Of a stretch of DNA of 64,000 nucleotides, positions 1 to 14,618 are shown piece by piece. Below the pieces are notes generated by a model. The model was not told the origin of the DNA and searched no databases. It saw only the letters and a program-made list of their open reading frames with translations. The translations under genes and the position numbers were made by a program. Position 1 is the first letter of the stretch, and every line of letters begins with the position of its first letter. Origin of the DNA: Gentiana macrophylla (lineage: Eukaryota; Streptophyta; Magnoliopsida; Gentianales; Gentianaceae); NCBI GenBank assembly GCA_026214975.1, contig JAOBSW010000686.1:124001-188000 (forward strand), read 5' to 3'.

Positions 1-576
1 TCTAGACATTCTTTATAAGAAGGCCCTTTCGGATATTTACACCTTATAATAGGATACGCGATTTCGGACGAGCAATATGAATCATACTCACACTTCAGTA
101 TCACACCCAATCACTACCGCATGACCGCCCCATGGCTAAAGGAAACCTCAATAGTGTCAAAGTAGGACAATCCACACCGTGATGCCATGAAGACTCCGGT
201 CTCAGGATAATTACACAACAGCCACATAGTGCGACACTTAATAAATTAAGTTGCTCAGTCTAACATATGCATTCTCTAATACACATCCACGTACAGTACA
301 AGCGTCTCAACACTTTGATAGACGAGATGAATCCCAAACTTCAATAAGACAGAAGACATCTAATACGTGCTATTCTAATCGTACTATTAATATCCTATTT
401 AATAGTAGATACGACTAGAGACATTTAAGTATGAAACCTTTAAAGTGATTCAAGATATCATCAACCATAACCACTACGATGGTTTCTCTATGACAGTTTA
501 ATACTAAGGACGTTATCATACAACAATATCGTAATCGGTCCGTTGAACGAAAAAATATATAATAACATAAAAGCCA

Positions 577-624
<48 letters not shown>

Positions 625-694
625 AAATAGTAGAAATGATCCGACCCGGCCGGATCCGGTCCAACCTGATTGGGTCTATGACACTATTTCAACA
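1..694 (-). mobile_element. Partial long LTR, Copia-like, cut by the window start
   Basis: On the minus strand this begins TGTTGAAATAGTGTC at 694 and matches, in inverted orientation, the first ~680 bp of the complete solo LTR at 39386-41329. The shared landmarks include the GGTTGGACCGGATCC block and the GGGCCTTCTTATA block near position 1. The LTR start abuts CGAAG (695-699), which would be one half of its target-site duplication; the other half is outside the window. It interrupts an Athila-like pol gene that resumes at about 700. It differs from its sister copy by an (AT)n tract at 580-621. Whether this is a solo LTR or a full element cannot be told from this side. Confidence 0.85.
580..621. 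repeat. (AT)n microsatellite inside LTR copy
   Basis: About 21 uninterrupted AT units. The corresponding place in the sister LTR near 39480-39520 has no such tract, so the tract expanded in this copy only. Confidence 0.95.
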
Positions 695-699
695 CGAAG

Positions 700-1230
700 A
701 GCCACCGACCAATTTAGTGATGAAGCATTTACCTGACAATTTAAAATATACCTACCTTCAGGATAACACTTTGCCCTTAATATTGTCATCTAGCTTGACT
801 TTGTAATATGAGGATAAGCTTATTAGAGTGCTTAGAGAGCACAGAGGGGCATTCGGGTGGACCATTGCCGACATTAAGTGCATAAGCCCTTGTGTTTGCA
901 TGCATAAGATTCCTCTAGACCCATAAGGAAAACCCATAGCCCAGCCGTAAAGGTGATTAAATCTGAAACTACAAGATGTGGTAAAGGAGGAGGTGATTAA
1001 GATGCTAGAAATGGGTATTATCTTTCCTATCTCTGATAGTGAGTGGGTGAGCCTTGTGCATGTTGTCCCTGAGAAGGATGGTTTCACTATTCATGCTATT
1101 GAGCTTAATGAGTTGATACCTGTTAGGCTGATCACCGGACATAGGGTTTGTATTGACTTTAAGAAACTAAATGATTCAACCCGAAAGGACCATTTCCCTT
1201 TGCCCTTCATTGACCAAATGCTCGAGAGAC
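700..1230 (+). pseudogene. Athila-like Ty3/Gypsy pol fragment: start of reverse transcriptase
   Basis: Conceptual translation gives the region before and at the start of a Gypsy reverse transcriptase. It includes LPDNLKYTYL, then a WTIADIK-like stretch, then VVKEEVIKMLEMGIIFPISD, GHRVCIDFKKLND and RKDHFPLPFIDQMLER. These are typical of the Athila/Tat lineage. In-frame stops occur before about 970; from 978 the frame is open. The fragment ends before the catalytic DD motif. At 1226-1230 it fuses to Copia gag in the same reading frame, making a 210-residue chimeric ORF (978-1610). Upstream it is cut by the LTR at 1-694. It is a dead fragment; the family assignment rests on motif recognition. 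Confidence 0.85.
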
Positions 1231-1680
1231 AAGGAGATATGTCTGTAACTCAGTACTTCAACCAACTATCTAAGGCATGGCAACACCTAGATATGTTGGA
1301 AATTCACCCATGGAAGGATGTAGAGGATGCTGCCTTATACAAGAATATCATTGAGAAAAAGAGGGTATTCAAGTTCCTTATAGGACTGAACTCATCCCTT
1401 GATGATGTTAGAGGTAGAGTTACGCTACTAAACCTCTCCCCAACCTCAAATATGTGTTTCTTTGAAGTCAAACATGAGGAAAGCAGGAGAAAAGTAATGC
1501 TGGAAAGCAACCCTGCTGATCACCCCTGCGATAGCTCAAAGCAATGTTGGTGGTCAGGAAGCCTGCTGAGGTTACTGAGACTTACAGGAACCCTACAGAG
1601 AAGACAATAAAGTTGTTCTGTGACCACTTCAAACGCACAAATCACACCAAGGACACTTGCTAGAAACTACATGGTAAGCC
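1231..1680 (+). pseudogene. Copia 1 gag fragment with damaged zinc knuckle
   Basis: The translation VTQYFNQLSKAWQHLDMLEI and the following YKNIIEKKRVFKFLIGLN are typical of the plant Copia gag (UBN2-type) domain, the structural nucleocapsid protein. The frame is open to a stop at 1608-1610. The CCHC knuckle follows in another frame at 1619-1663: CDHF, then NHTKDTC. The second cysteine is replaced by Phe and the Trp after the last cysteine is a stop codon. The N-terminal part of gag is missing at the chimeric joint. Confidence 0.8.
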
Positions 1681-1879
1681 TAATTCCTTTAAACCCTCCA
1701 AACCAACCAGGGAGAGTCAGGGCAGACATGTCAGTGAAAAAGGGAACAAAGATACCATGTTGGATGCTCGGTTCATCGCTTTGAGCCTTTATTGCTCAAC
1801 AAAAGGAAGGTAGTTCTATCAACGACCACACGACTACTCATGCTAAAAGCAGGTATATTCCACTCACCTCTCAAGAATG

Positions 1880-2095
1880 ATACTTGAATTGTTGATTCGG
1901 GGCTTCATCCCATATGTAGTAACAAGAGTCTCATATATCAGTTTAGGCCCTGTCATCAAACCCACAATATTAGGATTCTTTGATGGTCTATCTCATGTGC
2001 ACAAGGTTTTGGAAATGTTAAACTTCTTGATAAGATATACCTTCGAGGATGTCCTATTTGTTCCTAAATTAGATGTAACCTTATATCATCGGTAG
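1880..2095 (+). pseudogene. Copia 1 protease remnant
   Basis: An IVDSG motif can be read with the catalytic Asp-Ser-Gly at 1894-1902. It is preceded by a TGA where a Trp codon is normal. The rest of the aspartic protease is frameshifted; FEDVLFVPKLDVTLYH near 2050-2090 matches the usual 'VLxVPxLxxNLLS' segment that follows the protease. Not functional. Confidence 0.65.
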
Positions 2096-2170
2096 ACTCA
2101 CTAGAGACCTAAATGGGACAGTCTTGTTTAATGACAATCGGTGTATTTTCCAGATCTTTCTTCATAGGAA

Positions 2171-3178
2171 GTGATTGGGAGAGCAAAAGCCTGCTCAGGA
2201 TTGTTTATGGTCAACCCTGTTGAAGACAGAAGATTGATGACTGAAACAGCCTCAGCAGCCTGCAACCAAACCTTAGACAATATCATGTTATGGAAATATA
2301 GGCTAGGTCATCCAAGTTTTGGTTATTTAAAGTCTTTAATTCCTGAATTGTTTAAAGGATGTAACCTCAGTGACCTTCAATGTGATATTTGTCAGTTTGC
2401 TAAACTTACTAAATCTGTGTCTACTAAAATACCTTATTTACCTTCCACACCTTTCACTTTGATTCATAGTGATGTCTGAGGACCCTCAATAGTTAAAAGT
2501 ATAACAGGAAATAGGTGGTTTGTCACCTTCATAGATGACCACACCAGGATCACATGGCTGTCAGTGAAGAAAGATAAATCTGAAGTTGGAACCATCTTCC
2601 AAGAATTCTATAACATGGAATCCACTCAATTTGACACTAAGATTAAAATCTTAAAAACAGATAATGCCCTAGAATACTATGAGTCCAACCTCAGCACCTT
2701 CTTGAATGATAAGGGAATTGTTCACACCAGTAGCTGTGTAGAGACACCTCAGCAAAATGGGGTTGCTAAGAGGAAGAACAGGCACTTACTGGAGATGGCT
2801 AGATCAGTCTTGTTCACCACACATGTGCCTAAATATATGTGGGGTGAAGCTATACTAACTGCCACATACCTGATCAACAGGTTACCCAGCAGAGTGTTAG
2901 GATTCAAGACTCCCATTCAAACCTTGCTGACAAGCCATTCCTGTCCTCATCTCATTGCTGAATTGCCTCCAAAGATCTTTGGATGTACTGTGTTTGTCTA
3001 TAATCATGCCCAACACATAAGCAAACTTGATCCCAAAGCTCATAAATGCATCTTCCTAGGCTATGCCAAAGATAGAAAGGGTTACAAGTGTTACTTTCCC
3101 ACTGACAAAAGATTTTACAATTCTATGGATGTAAAATTCTTTGAAAAAAAACCCCTTACTACTGACAAACCCTCTTGA
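2171..3178 (+). pseudogene. Copia 1 integrase, one stop codon from open
   Basis: It starts with the GAG-pre-integrase zinc-binding region (WKYRLGHPSFGYL, then CDICQFAK). The rve core follows: HSDV with the first Asp, KTDNALEYY with the second Asp, and ETPQQNGVAKRKNRHLLEMA with the catalytic Glu. After that come the TYLINRLPSRVLG and CIFLGYAKDRKGYKCY segments usual in Copia integrase. A single TGA (2477-2479) replaces the Trp of HSDVWGP, and the frame is the same on both sides. TDNA replaces the usual TDNG. Integrase would join retroelement cDNA to the host chromosome; this copy is inactive unless the stop is read through. Confidence 0.9.
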
Positions 3179-3482
3179 GGCAGTCCTGAGATGGCAACCT
3201 TATTGAAATTGAGCTCACTTCAATCCCTCAACCAACTCCTCAGCAGACTCCAGATACTCAGTAGCACTCTGAACCCACTGAACCTCAAAGCAACTCTCTC
3301 GAGTCCATCGAACCTCAAGACCCTCATGAACCCAGCTGAACCTCGACGACTCTTGAACCAAGCTGAACCTCGGCGAGTCTCTTGAGCCCTCTGACCTACT
3401 CATTCCACTCGATAGTGATAGATGGACCATTCTTTGTCCGAAAGGAAAGAGATCATGTACTAATCACTCTATTCATACTTGT

Positions 3483-4660
3483 GTGTCTTATGATCACTTG
3501 TCACCTTCTTTTTCTATGTTTACACAGGACTTGGATTCCCACTCCATTCCTAAGAATATACAGGAAGCTCTCCAACATGATAAGTGGAAGGCTTCTGTCA
3601 AAACTGAAATGACTGCTCTCCTTGACAACCATACTTGGGACCTCACCACTCTCCCACATGGAAAGAAAGAAACACCAATTTGCAAATGGTCATTCACTAC
3701 CAAGTACAATCTTGATGCTACTATTGACAAATACAAAGCTAGACTGGTTGCAAGGGGATTCACTCAAACATATGGGATTGACTACAAAGAGACCTTTGCA
3801 CTGTGGCAAAGCTAAACAACTGCTGTCAGAAGTCTTGGTCTCACTTGTTGTCCAACTTGGTCGGCCTCTCCACCAATTGGATATCAAGAATGCTTTCTAA
3901 ATGGTGACCTTCTTCGAGGAAGTCTATATGAATGTACCTCCTGGTTTTGGCAACACTCACACTCGAGGAATGTTTGCAAGCCGAGGAAATCCTATATGTC
4001 TGAAGCAGTCCCCCTCGAGCCTGGTTTGGCAAACTCACTACTTTGTGGTTAAAGCTCTTTGGATATCATCAATGCAACTCGAGATCACACCATGTTTATC
4101 AAAATAACCAACCGGAAGATATATATTCTTATTGTCTATGTGGATGATATCATCCTTCTTTGGTGATGACCTCGCTGAGATCCAACAATTGAAGACCTTA
4201 CGGCAAAAGTGTTTCAAGTTAAAGATCAGGATATCTCAAGTACTTCCTTGGCATGGAAATAGCCGAGAAATAGCTAAGCGACCAGGGTATCTCGGGTCTC
4301 ACAGAGGAAGTATGTCTTTGGACTCTTTGAAGAAGCGGCATGCTAGGATGCAAACTCGCTGTATCTCCAGTAGACTCAGGTAATCCTTTGGTACATGGTA
4401 ATGTTCTTTGTAAGAAAGGAGCAATATCGAGACTTATAGGAAACTTATCTGTCTCTCTCATACAAGACTGATATTGCATATGGAGTTAGCCTTGTCAGTC
4501 AATTCATGCATTGCCCCACCGAGCACCATTGGGATGTTGTCTACAAAATACTCGAGATACTTGAAGTCCACTCTCTGCCGGGGCCTACACTTCACTAAGT
4601 CTACTAACGGATCGGTGAAGGTCATATCATCGATGCTAACTCGGTTGGTTGCCACATAGA
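3483..4660 (+). pseudogene. Copia 1 reverse transcriptase (RVT_2), frameshifted
   Basis: The N-terminal part is open at 3483-3815 (WDLTTLPHGKK, CKWSFTTKYN, YKARLVARGFTQTYGIDY). A frameshift before 3815 moves the continuation to another frame. It continues as LEEVYMNVPPGFG from about 3915, and the catalytic Tyr-Val-Asp-Asp is at 4137-4148. Further frameshifts follow. It is the RNA-dependent DNA polymerase of the element, now inactive. ORFs on the opposite strand here are shadows. Confidence 0.85.
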
Positions 4661-5080
4661 GGCGAGAAGATCCACCACAGGCTATTGCTCATATGTATGG
4701 GGTAATCTTGTCACTTGGAGAAGCAAGAAACAACCCTCATCATGTCTCAGAATCGATCTTTGAAGTTGAACTCGAGGGCCTTTGGTTTTGGGCATTTGTG
4801 AAGCATTATGGCGGAAAAGAGTCTTCATCGACCTTGATGAACCCTCTCGCAACTTTGTCATACTATGATGTGACAATAATTTGACTTTATGCATGGCGAG
4901 AGGATCCAGTCCATCATGATAAAACCAAACATGTGGATATTGACAGACATTTCCTTAAGAGAAGATTGATGCCAAGATCATTCAACTTCGATTATTTTCC
5001 TCGCCAGACCAAAATGTCGATATTCTCACCAAGGCAATTCCACCGCTTATGTTTAGCGGTGAGCGACAAACTTATTTGTA
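4661..5080 (+). pseudogene. Copia 1 RNase H remnant
   Basis: In broken frames, SLGEARNN (from SWRSKKQ-type sequence) and the motif HDKTKHVDIDRHFL at about 4914-4955 identify the Copia RNase H. The end of pol reads IDIYNP, just before the 3' LTR. Several frameshifts are needed to follow it. Confidence 0.7.
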
Positions 5081-5108
5081 TTGACATATACAACCCGGTT
5101 TGAAGGAG

Positions 5109-5406
5109 TGTGGAAATATTACATTACATTAGTGTAACATATTAATTGTGAGACATATTAATTGTAAGACTTATTAATTGTATTGTATAAACAATTAATA
5201 TGTCATATAGTCATAAGGTACCTCTATTTTGTCTTATTAGGTAATAGACAACTCTAGCAATTAATACTAGTGACTTCTAGTAATTAATTGCCCTCTCCCA
5301 AACTTATACTCTACAGGACCTTTCTCACTTACTTGTACTATTTATACTCACTCTTTTATGATGAATAAACTAAGTTGAAGTTTACTCAAGTATTATTACT
5401 TTCTCA
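5109..5406 (+). mobile_element. Copia 1 3' LTR (~300 bp)
   Basis: The LTR begins around TGTGGAAATATTAC, after the purine-rich GAAGGAG that ends pol. It contains repeated AATTAATTGT-like motifs and ends near CTTTCTCA at about 5406. No second copy exists in the window, so both ends are placed by position and TG/CA termini only. Confidence 0.6.
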
Positions 5407-7968
5407 AACTCTCTTGATTTGCTTTCAAATTGAGGACCTTTGTGTGTTCTTAAGTGGGGGTAGGGTACACTTGCTTGGGTAAAGTGGTTATAATTTTATC
5501 ACTTGATTCTTGTGATTCCGGTGCATGCATTATGTTGAAAGTGGAACCTCGACACCTTTTACACCCGATTTAGAACACACAAAATGAAAAGATCGATCAT
5601 ATCATGTGTTTTGATTCTTGAAGTAGCACTTTATTTAGCGTTTTCATGTCATGAAATCGATTATGAACAAAATTAAAAGCACGTATGACTTTGAATGTAG
5701 TTGTTTCATGATTTGTGAAGGATTATACGAGTTGAGTGTCAACATATGTGTCGATCTTCGACTCGTTTTATTATGTTATTACTTGGTAAAAGGAAGCTGG
5801 CGCATGGTTTGGTGTTGGTTAAGGGAAAAAAATGAGGATTCGAAAAACAAAATAAAAAAAAAGAAAAAAAAAGAGTTGTGTGACATTTTGATGAGAGGGC
5901 TCGCTAGGCACCCACCATTACATGATTCTCCGATAAATGCCTCATTTGCATGATCCTTTCAAAAAAAAACAATAAATAAATAAAGAAATTGGGTAATACG
6001 CTCGGTTTCCGAATCCTTCTGACGAACAACAAATAGTGCTCATTTCCTATAACCTTAAGTTTCCGAGAAGAAGACCGAGTCTTTGGGAGATAAGTTGAGA
6101 CATGAGGCTTGTATAATATGAATAATTTATTAATTACGACGACATGACGATTTATGCACACGCGCACATCGGTTTCATAATATAGGGATGCTTATGGACT
6201 TTCTTATGAATTGAAGTTGATTCACATCTTGTGTTTGTATCTCGATTTTATGACATTTTCCATATCAACTTTCCCCCGAAATCGGACTTAAACATGATTA
6301 ATTCACGAAAAACCATACGTAAGAGTGCTTAATTTCATTGTTAGTTACGTATGAGTTTTTATCGTGATTATTTCATATTTATATTTTATTTTTGTATCGA
6401 ATTATATTACTACACATTTTATGGTTCTTTGTAGGAATAATCCGAGCCGAAGGGGATTTGAGCCGAAACATGTAGCAAGATCGAGATCGAACCGGAGGAG
6501 AACCAAGTCGAGTAATTGGACAAGTCAAAGATCAGTCATGAACAAGCCCAGGACATGCCCCAGACTTGCTCAGGATAAACCCAGGGCAAACCCAGAAGAA
6601 GCCTGGCCTGGTAAACCAAGTAAGCACTAGGGAATGCGACCCAGTTGCCGAAGGATCAGTCCAGGACATGTCATAGACAAGTCTGGAAGCAAGCCAAGTC
6701 CAGACCTATACTCAGGCCGCTTGCCCTAGTAATTGGATGAGAAGCCGTGTTAGCATTAAGCAAAGCGAGAGATTCTTGCCCTAGACGCGGCGTCTGGACA
6801 TGTCGAGCTGTCCCATCGGGCCAGGATCCAGCAGCACCTGACGGACAATACGCACCAACATAACCCTAGAACTTTCAGATTTTACCTTTTAGTTCTTAGA
6901 GTCGGTTATTTTACTATAAATAATATGTAATACATCAAAATACACACAATTTTCAGAGCAAAAAATAACTCCTTAGAGTATTATCGATAAAATTTCTTGT
7001 TTTCTTCATTGTTTTCGTGTTCTTTGGCCTTTTTTTGCTTGAATACTTGATGATTTATTGCGGAGGAGATTGCTAGAAGATTGATCTTGTGTTTCTAGGT
7101 AATCATGTCAATTCTTTCTTCTATGTTTTATGATTCGTGATTGTTATCGTTGTTACAAGAATGTTAGGTTAAATTTTTTTTAGATCGAATTGAATGATGT
7201 TAATTTGCACCTAATCGTGATTTATATTGATCCATACACGAGAAACGCCCGGTCACGGGGAAAAGACTATTTTTTGGAAGAGTACCCAACGGTCTATACT
7301 GCATAAAAGCCTTAACGATTTAGTTTCCCCGTTATGAATTGTTTTGATTACATCTATAGTTTCATTTTAATTTACATGTTTAGAACTTAGATCAACTCTT
7401 TGCATGTTTTTGTAAATTATTCTTGAAGGAACTAAGGCTGAAAAGAGTAATTGGACAGAAACAATTAGATTGTTATTAGCTAACTAGTCCTTGCATGGTA
7501 ATTGCGTAGCGAGGTTTATGGTATTATTATCGGAATTTCCTATTTCTTAATTCATGTTTAGTTAATATTGTTCTAGCCCATGCACGTTAGACGTTTATGT
7601 ATTCATAGGGTTCTAGAGTCCGTGCACGATCTATTAACCATTTTAGGGTGGTACACCATTAATTGACTCAATTTTTGGAACTTTAATGACACATGTGTAT
7701 GAATCAATATAGAAAACGATTAGGGAATAAATAACTAGCTCGATTCAATCTTCTTTTCTTAAACGTGGTCAAAACTCGTCTTGATTTGATAATCCATTTT
7801 TTTTACCTAATTCTCCACGATTATTTTCGTCAAAGACCACAAACCATCTGCAATCTTGAATTTTATAACTAAATTTGCATAATTATCGAACAAGTACCTC
7901 ATGAATTGAGCTATACTAGAGTTGACCTAGCCGCTTGCTAGTGTAGTTGTGATTTTCGCAAACAATGA
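5407..7968 (+). mobile_element. Athila-like Gypsy 3' end: untranslated region, purine tract and probable LTR
   Basis: The phrase GAGGACCTTTGTGTGTTC followed by TTAAGTGGGGGTAGGG (about 5430-5467) resembles the 3' internal end of Athila/Tat elements. A second purine-rich tract lies at 5826-5875. A promoter-like CTATAAATA near 6914-6922 and transcript-leader-like sequence follow. The block ends about 7968 with GCTTGCTAGTGTAG and TTTTCGCAAACA, similar to the end of the LTRs at 42052-49677 (CTTGCTAGTATAAG). Together with RT at 700-1230 it probably formed one element. The LTR start is uncertain and there is no second copy to compare. No protein-coding gene is seen in this stretch. Confidence 0.55.
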
Positions 7969-8156
7969 TGTCCCAGATAGATTTAGTGTGGAATCCTTAA
8001 AAAATCCCCCAAAATATACTATGTTCGTTACTTAAACATGATTTTTAATTTGTAAGTTTTTCGGTCTTTGCTTATCACAACAAATTATAATGGAATAAGT
8101 AAGTTGCTCATACATAATAAAAAATAAAAATAAACCCCACATTAAGGCGGGGCAAG

Positions 8157-10639
<2,483 letters not shown>

Positions 10640-10760
10640 TGTAGCTAGATCTCTCTTCACACCAACACTTAATACAAATTGAGTTCTTGAGTTTGTTTAT
10701 TTATAACGTTTCATAATAAGGTCAATTTATAGGAAATCATTGTTTTTTGGTTTTTGTTTT
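10640..10760 (-). promoter_or_regulatory. Core promoter of the DEFL gene
   Basis: On the minus strand a TATAAATA box lies at about 10703-10696, 55-65 bp upstream of the start codon (10639-10637). The leader between them is short and free of ATG. The start is chosen because it is the first ATG and gives a good signal peptide. Confidence 0.55.
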
Positions 10761-11639
10761 TCTTTGAGACCTTTTCTTCAAAATAGTGTCTTTGAGACCT
10801 GTAAGTACTTTATACGTCATTAAACTTGCACATGGAAATTAAACAAGTTGCACCCACATACAAACAAAAAATTAAACCAAAATGGAAAAAAAAAAATATA
10901 ATAAAATGAAAAAACCAAAATAGAATCATTCAGACCTGTAAGTACTTTGTCTTCCTCTCGCTTGGCCTCTTTCTATAATATTTTTATTAAGTTGACCAAA
11001 GACATGGCGAACAAGTGGCATACCATTTTTTTGGTCTTGTACGAGTAATTTAATTACTCGTATAAATATGAAAACAAAATTAGTTTATTGTCAATAAGGA
11101 TATTTACACAATTTCATTAAGCTAGGGGTCCAGCTTAATATTTGATAAGTCATTAAGGACAATTACATTATTTAATGCCTAAAATACCCTTACAATTTTA
11201 TTTTCCCAGAATATTCAATATAATCACTTTCCTTTTCTAATCCCAAATTTATTCTGCAAAAGAAAAAAATCCCAAATTTTTCTGCACTGAAAATTTCACC
11301 CCGATCTTCTTCTTTTCCGTTTTTCGCGTTGATCTTCTTTGAATATTCATTTGATTCAGTATCGGTGTTTGCGTATTCCATTAAATTGCTAATCGGAAGT
11401 ATCTTAATCGATTCGGGTACATTACGAGAGAAAATAAAACCATTTTCTTTGCAACTTTCGATCTATTAAAGGAATTTTAGCAGTTTTCTTCTTCAATTGT
11501 TATGATTTTGTGTTTGATTCTTTGATCGATTAAGTCACCACTCGATCCATTCAGCATTTGCGTATTCCATTAAGTCACCACGAATTAACCGGCGTATTGC
11601 ATTGCTTTGAATCACATTCTCTTAGTATCGTCAATGATT
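10761..11639. other. AT-rich intergenic DNA, no gene seen
   Basis: No protein family is recognisable. TTTGCGTATTCCATTAA occurs twice (about 11368 and 11559). Sequence near 11150-11200 (AATTACATTATTT, ATACCCTTACAAT) weakly resembles the reverse complement of 16190-16260, a possible degenerate terminal inverted repeat of the block that follows. Confidence 0.4.
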
Positions 11640-12372
11640 CCTTCTTCCAATTCAGTAAGTTTCCTTTTTTATTTTTCTAGATTCATTTTGTTGTTTTGTC
11701 CTCTCTATGAGTTGCATTTTTCCTGTATTATTGATTCAAGTATAGTCATGTGTTTTTGATGGATTTTTTGTGAAGCAATTGTCTATCTGTTTGAATAAAT
11801 TTGTAAGAATATGTGTTTCTACGTTATAAAACAGTGAATCATGATATGATGATTGTTCCTAATGTCTGCTGCTGGTTTGGAGTTCTTGGAAGCTAAATAT
11901 TTTCTTCAATTTTGTGGTTTATTTATCAAGTTGCTGCCCATTTGCCTTGCTTTTTCTAGTCTGATGCAATCTTCATATATATGGAAGTTTTAGTGGTGGA
12001 ATGTGCAAAGATGACTCTGATGGCATAAATTCCTTTGGTGCTTTTGTTGCTTTCAGGTGGGGTGATGACATAAGTTTTTGTATGATTATTAGGTGTTGAC
12101 TCTGCTATATCTTAATTTTCATTGCATATTAGCTTTCTTTTGCTTTCCTAGACAGTATAGTCTACCAGGTGTTGGCTGAATCCCCTTCTTTGGCTTTATG
12201 TCAATCTTTGGCTGTTTTATTTTGTGGTGCTTTTGGTAAATTTGGCCAAGGCTGCTGAGGTAGCTATATGAAGATGAGTGTGCATCATGATTTTTTGGAG
12301 ATCCTTTGAGTGTATCTTCTATTTATTTTCTGCTGCAGGCTACCGAAAAATACGCTGCTAATTATTGGGCCG
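11636..12372 (+). other. Exon-like fragments, unrecognised gene
   Basis: A short ATG-started segment (MIPSSNS) ends at a good donor CAGTAAGT near 11658. About 700 bp later the acceptor TTTCTGCTGCAG is followed by a segment reading ATEKYAANYWAEAA and a possible donor near 12386. The sequence between is T-rich, as plant introns are. I do not recognise the protein. Confidence 0.25.
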
Positions 12373-12589
12373 AGGCAGCAAGGGTGTACCTTTATATTGT
12401 TCATGCTTTGTAACTTCTTTTGGCTTCGGTTTTGTATTCGACATCATTGGCTGTAAATCTGAACTTATTGGTTTGATTTCCAACGTAAAATCCTTTGTTA
12501 TGTTTAGCAAAAAATTTCTTCCTTTTGTTTCTACTTTTGATTGGCTGTATCTTTGGAGTGTTACTTGTAAACTTTCAATTTTAAATACA

Positions 12590-14570
12590 ACGGTGAACTA
12601 CGATTGTAAAAAAGTGAACTAAGAGTTTGAGTAGTATTATAGTGAACTACGAGAGTGATTTAAAAAAGTGAACTAAGAAGAGATGAACTCAATGAAAAAC
12701 AATGAACCAGAGCATTTTGATTTGAAGTGAAACAGTGAACCAGATTGTAAAACTGTGAACCAGAGTGTTTTGAACTCAATGAAAAATAGTGAACTACAAT
12801 TGTAAACTTCTAAAAGTGAACTCATAAAATGAACTCAGAAACTGAACTAACAATAATAATAGGGAACTACAACAACGAATCAAATAGTGAACTACGACAT
12901 CAAATTATAATTGTGAACTAAGAGTGTGAGTATGATCACAATGTACTCCCATAAATAGTGAACTACGACATCGAATTGTAAGAGTGAACTGAGAATTTGA
13001 GTATTATCATAATGACCTCCTAATAGTGAATTACAACAACGAATTACAATAGAGAAAAAAGAACTTTCAATAATACGGAACCCCAAAAGTGAACACACTT
13101 CCTTTTAAAAAAATGAACACACTTTAACATGTCTCTTTAATTCGTTTACTTTGCAATACTAAACCAAAATAGTGAACTACAATCACGAACTCCCATTAGT
13201 GAATTACAAAAATAAATTTCCAAAGTGAACTTTGGTTTAAAATGAATTAGTAATGTGAAATATGCGTGAAACATTGAACTAAAGTGTTTGGAACTCTCAT
13301 AGTGAACCACAAATAATGAACTACAAATAGTGAACTCACAGAAAAGAACTCAAAAAGTGAACAATAGTAAACTTCCAATGGTTAACTACAATAGTGAATT
13401 ACAACAATGAACTACAATTATAAACTCTTAAAAGTGAACTCATTAAAACGAACTCAGAAAATGAACTAACAATAATAATAAGGAACTACAACAACGAATT
13501 ACAAATAGTGAACTACGACATCGAATTATAATAGTGAACTAAGAGTTTGAGTACAATAATAATGAACTCCCATAAATAGTGAACCAGAAACAGTGAACTA
13601 CAAAAGTGAACTTTAAAAAAAATCAAAAAGTGAACTAACAATAGTAAATTTCCAATGGTTATCTACAATTATAAAATCCTAAAAGTGAACTTTAGTTTGT
13701 AGTGAATTAGTAATGTGAAGTAGGTGTGAAACAGTGAAACAGTGAACCAAAGTGTTTTGAACTGAAATAGTGAACCAAAAACTATGAACTACAATTGTAA
13801 ACTCTTAAAGTGAACTAAAAAAGTGAATTAACAATAGTAAGGTTAACTACAATTGTAAACTACTAAAAGTGAACTTTGGTTTGAAGTGAATTAGTTTGTA
13901 AACAACCAAAATGGACTTTGGTTTGAAGTGAATTAGTTTTGTGAAGTAGGTGTGAAACAGTGAACCAAAGTGTTTTTGAACTCAAATAGTAAACCACAAA
14001 GAGTGAACTACAATTGTGAACTCCTAAAAGTCAATTAACAAAAATAAACTCAAAAATTAAACTAACAAAAGTAAATTCCAATAGTTTACAATGAACAATA
14101 AACTACAATTGTAAACTCCAAAAATAAACTCACGAAAATGAACTCGCAAACAATGAACTAACAATAATAAACTTGCAACAGTGAACTACAAATATAGAGC
14201 TCACAAAAAAGAACTCAAAAAGCAAACTAACAATAGTAGACTTCCAATGGTTAACTACAATAGTGATCTACAATTATAAACTCCTAAAAGTAAACTTTTG
14301 TTTGAAGTGAATTAGTAATGTGAAGTAGGTGTGAAACAGTGAACCAGAATGTTTTTTGAACTAAATGTAAAACAGTGAACCAGAGTATATTGCTATCTAA
14401 AAGTGAACGTCAAATAGTGAACTGCAAAAAATGACTCAAAAAGTGAACGAACAATAGTTAACTCCCAATGGTTAACTACAACAATGAATTACAATTATAA
14501 ACTACTAAAAGTGAACTTTGGTTCGATGTAAGTACGTAATGTGAAGTATGAATTATAAGGGAACACATCC
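12590..14570. repeat. Degenerate short-motif field based on GTGAACT
   Basis: For about 2 kb the plus strand consists largely of variants of AGTGAACTACAA, GTGAACTCA and GTGAACCAGA, spaced irregularly by 10-30 bp. Longer phrases recur: a ~110-bp segment around GGGAACTACAACAACGAAT at about 12858 comes back near 13480 (period about 620 bp), and GTGTGAAACAGTGAACC recurs at least at 13727, 13950 and 14328. There is no long open frame. It lies inside the composite block, just downstream of the uL13 pseudogene in that gene's sense. Confidence 0.9.
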
Positions 14571-14618
14571 AATCCCAAGAAAAAACATTCAAAGAGGCTA
14601 TTGCTTGTTTCTACTACT

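Larger units (their letters stand above)
1226..5406 (+). mobile_element. Ty1/Copia element 1, 5'-truncated, decayed
   Basis: Domain order is gag, protease, integrase, reverse transcriptase, RNase H, then a 3' LTR, which is the Copia order. The 5' LTR and first part of gag are missing: the element starts inside gag, directly after Gypsy RT sequence, with a shared GAGAC at the joint (1226-1230). No target-site duplication can be tested. Sequence on both sides (Athila-like RT before, Athila-like 3' end after 5407) suggests the Copia element sits inside an older Athila-like element, followed by a deletion that removed the Copia 5' end and the rest of the Gypsy pol. Confidence 0.8.
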
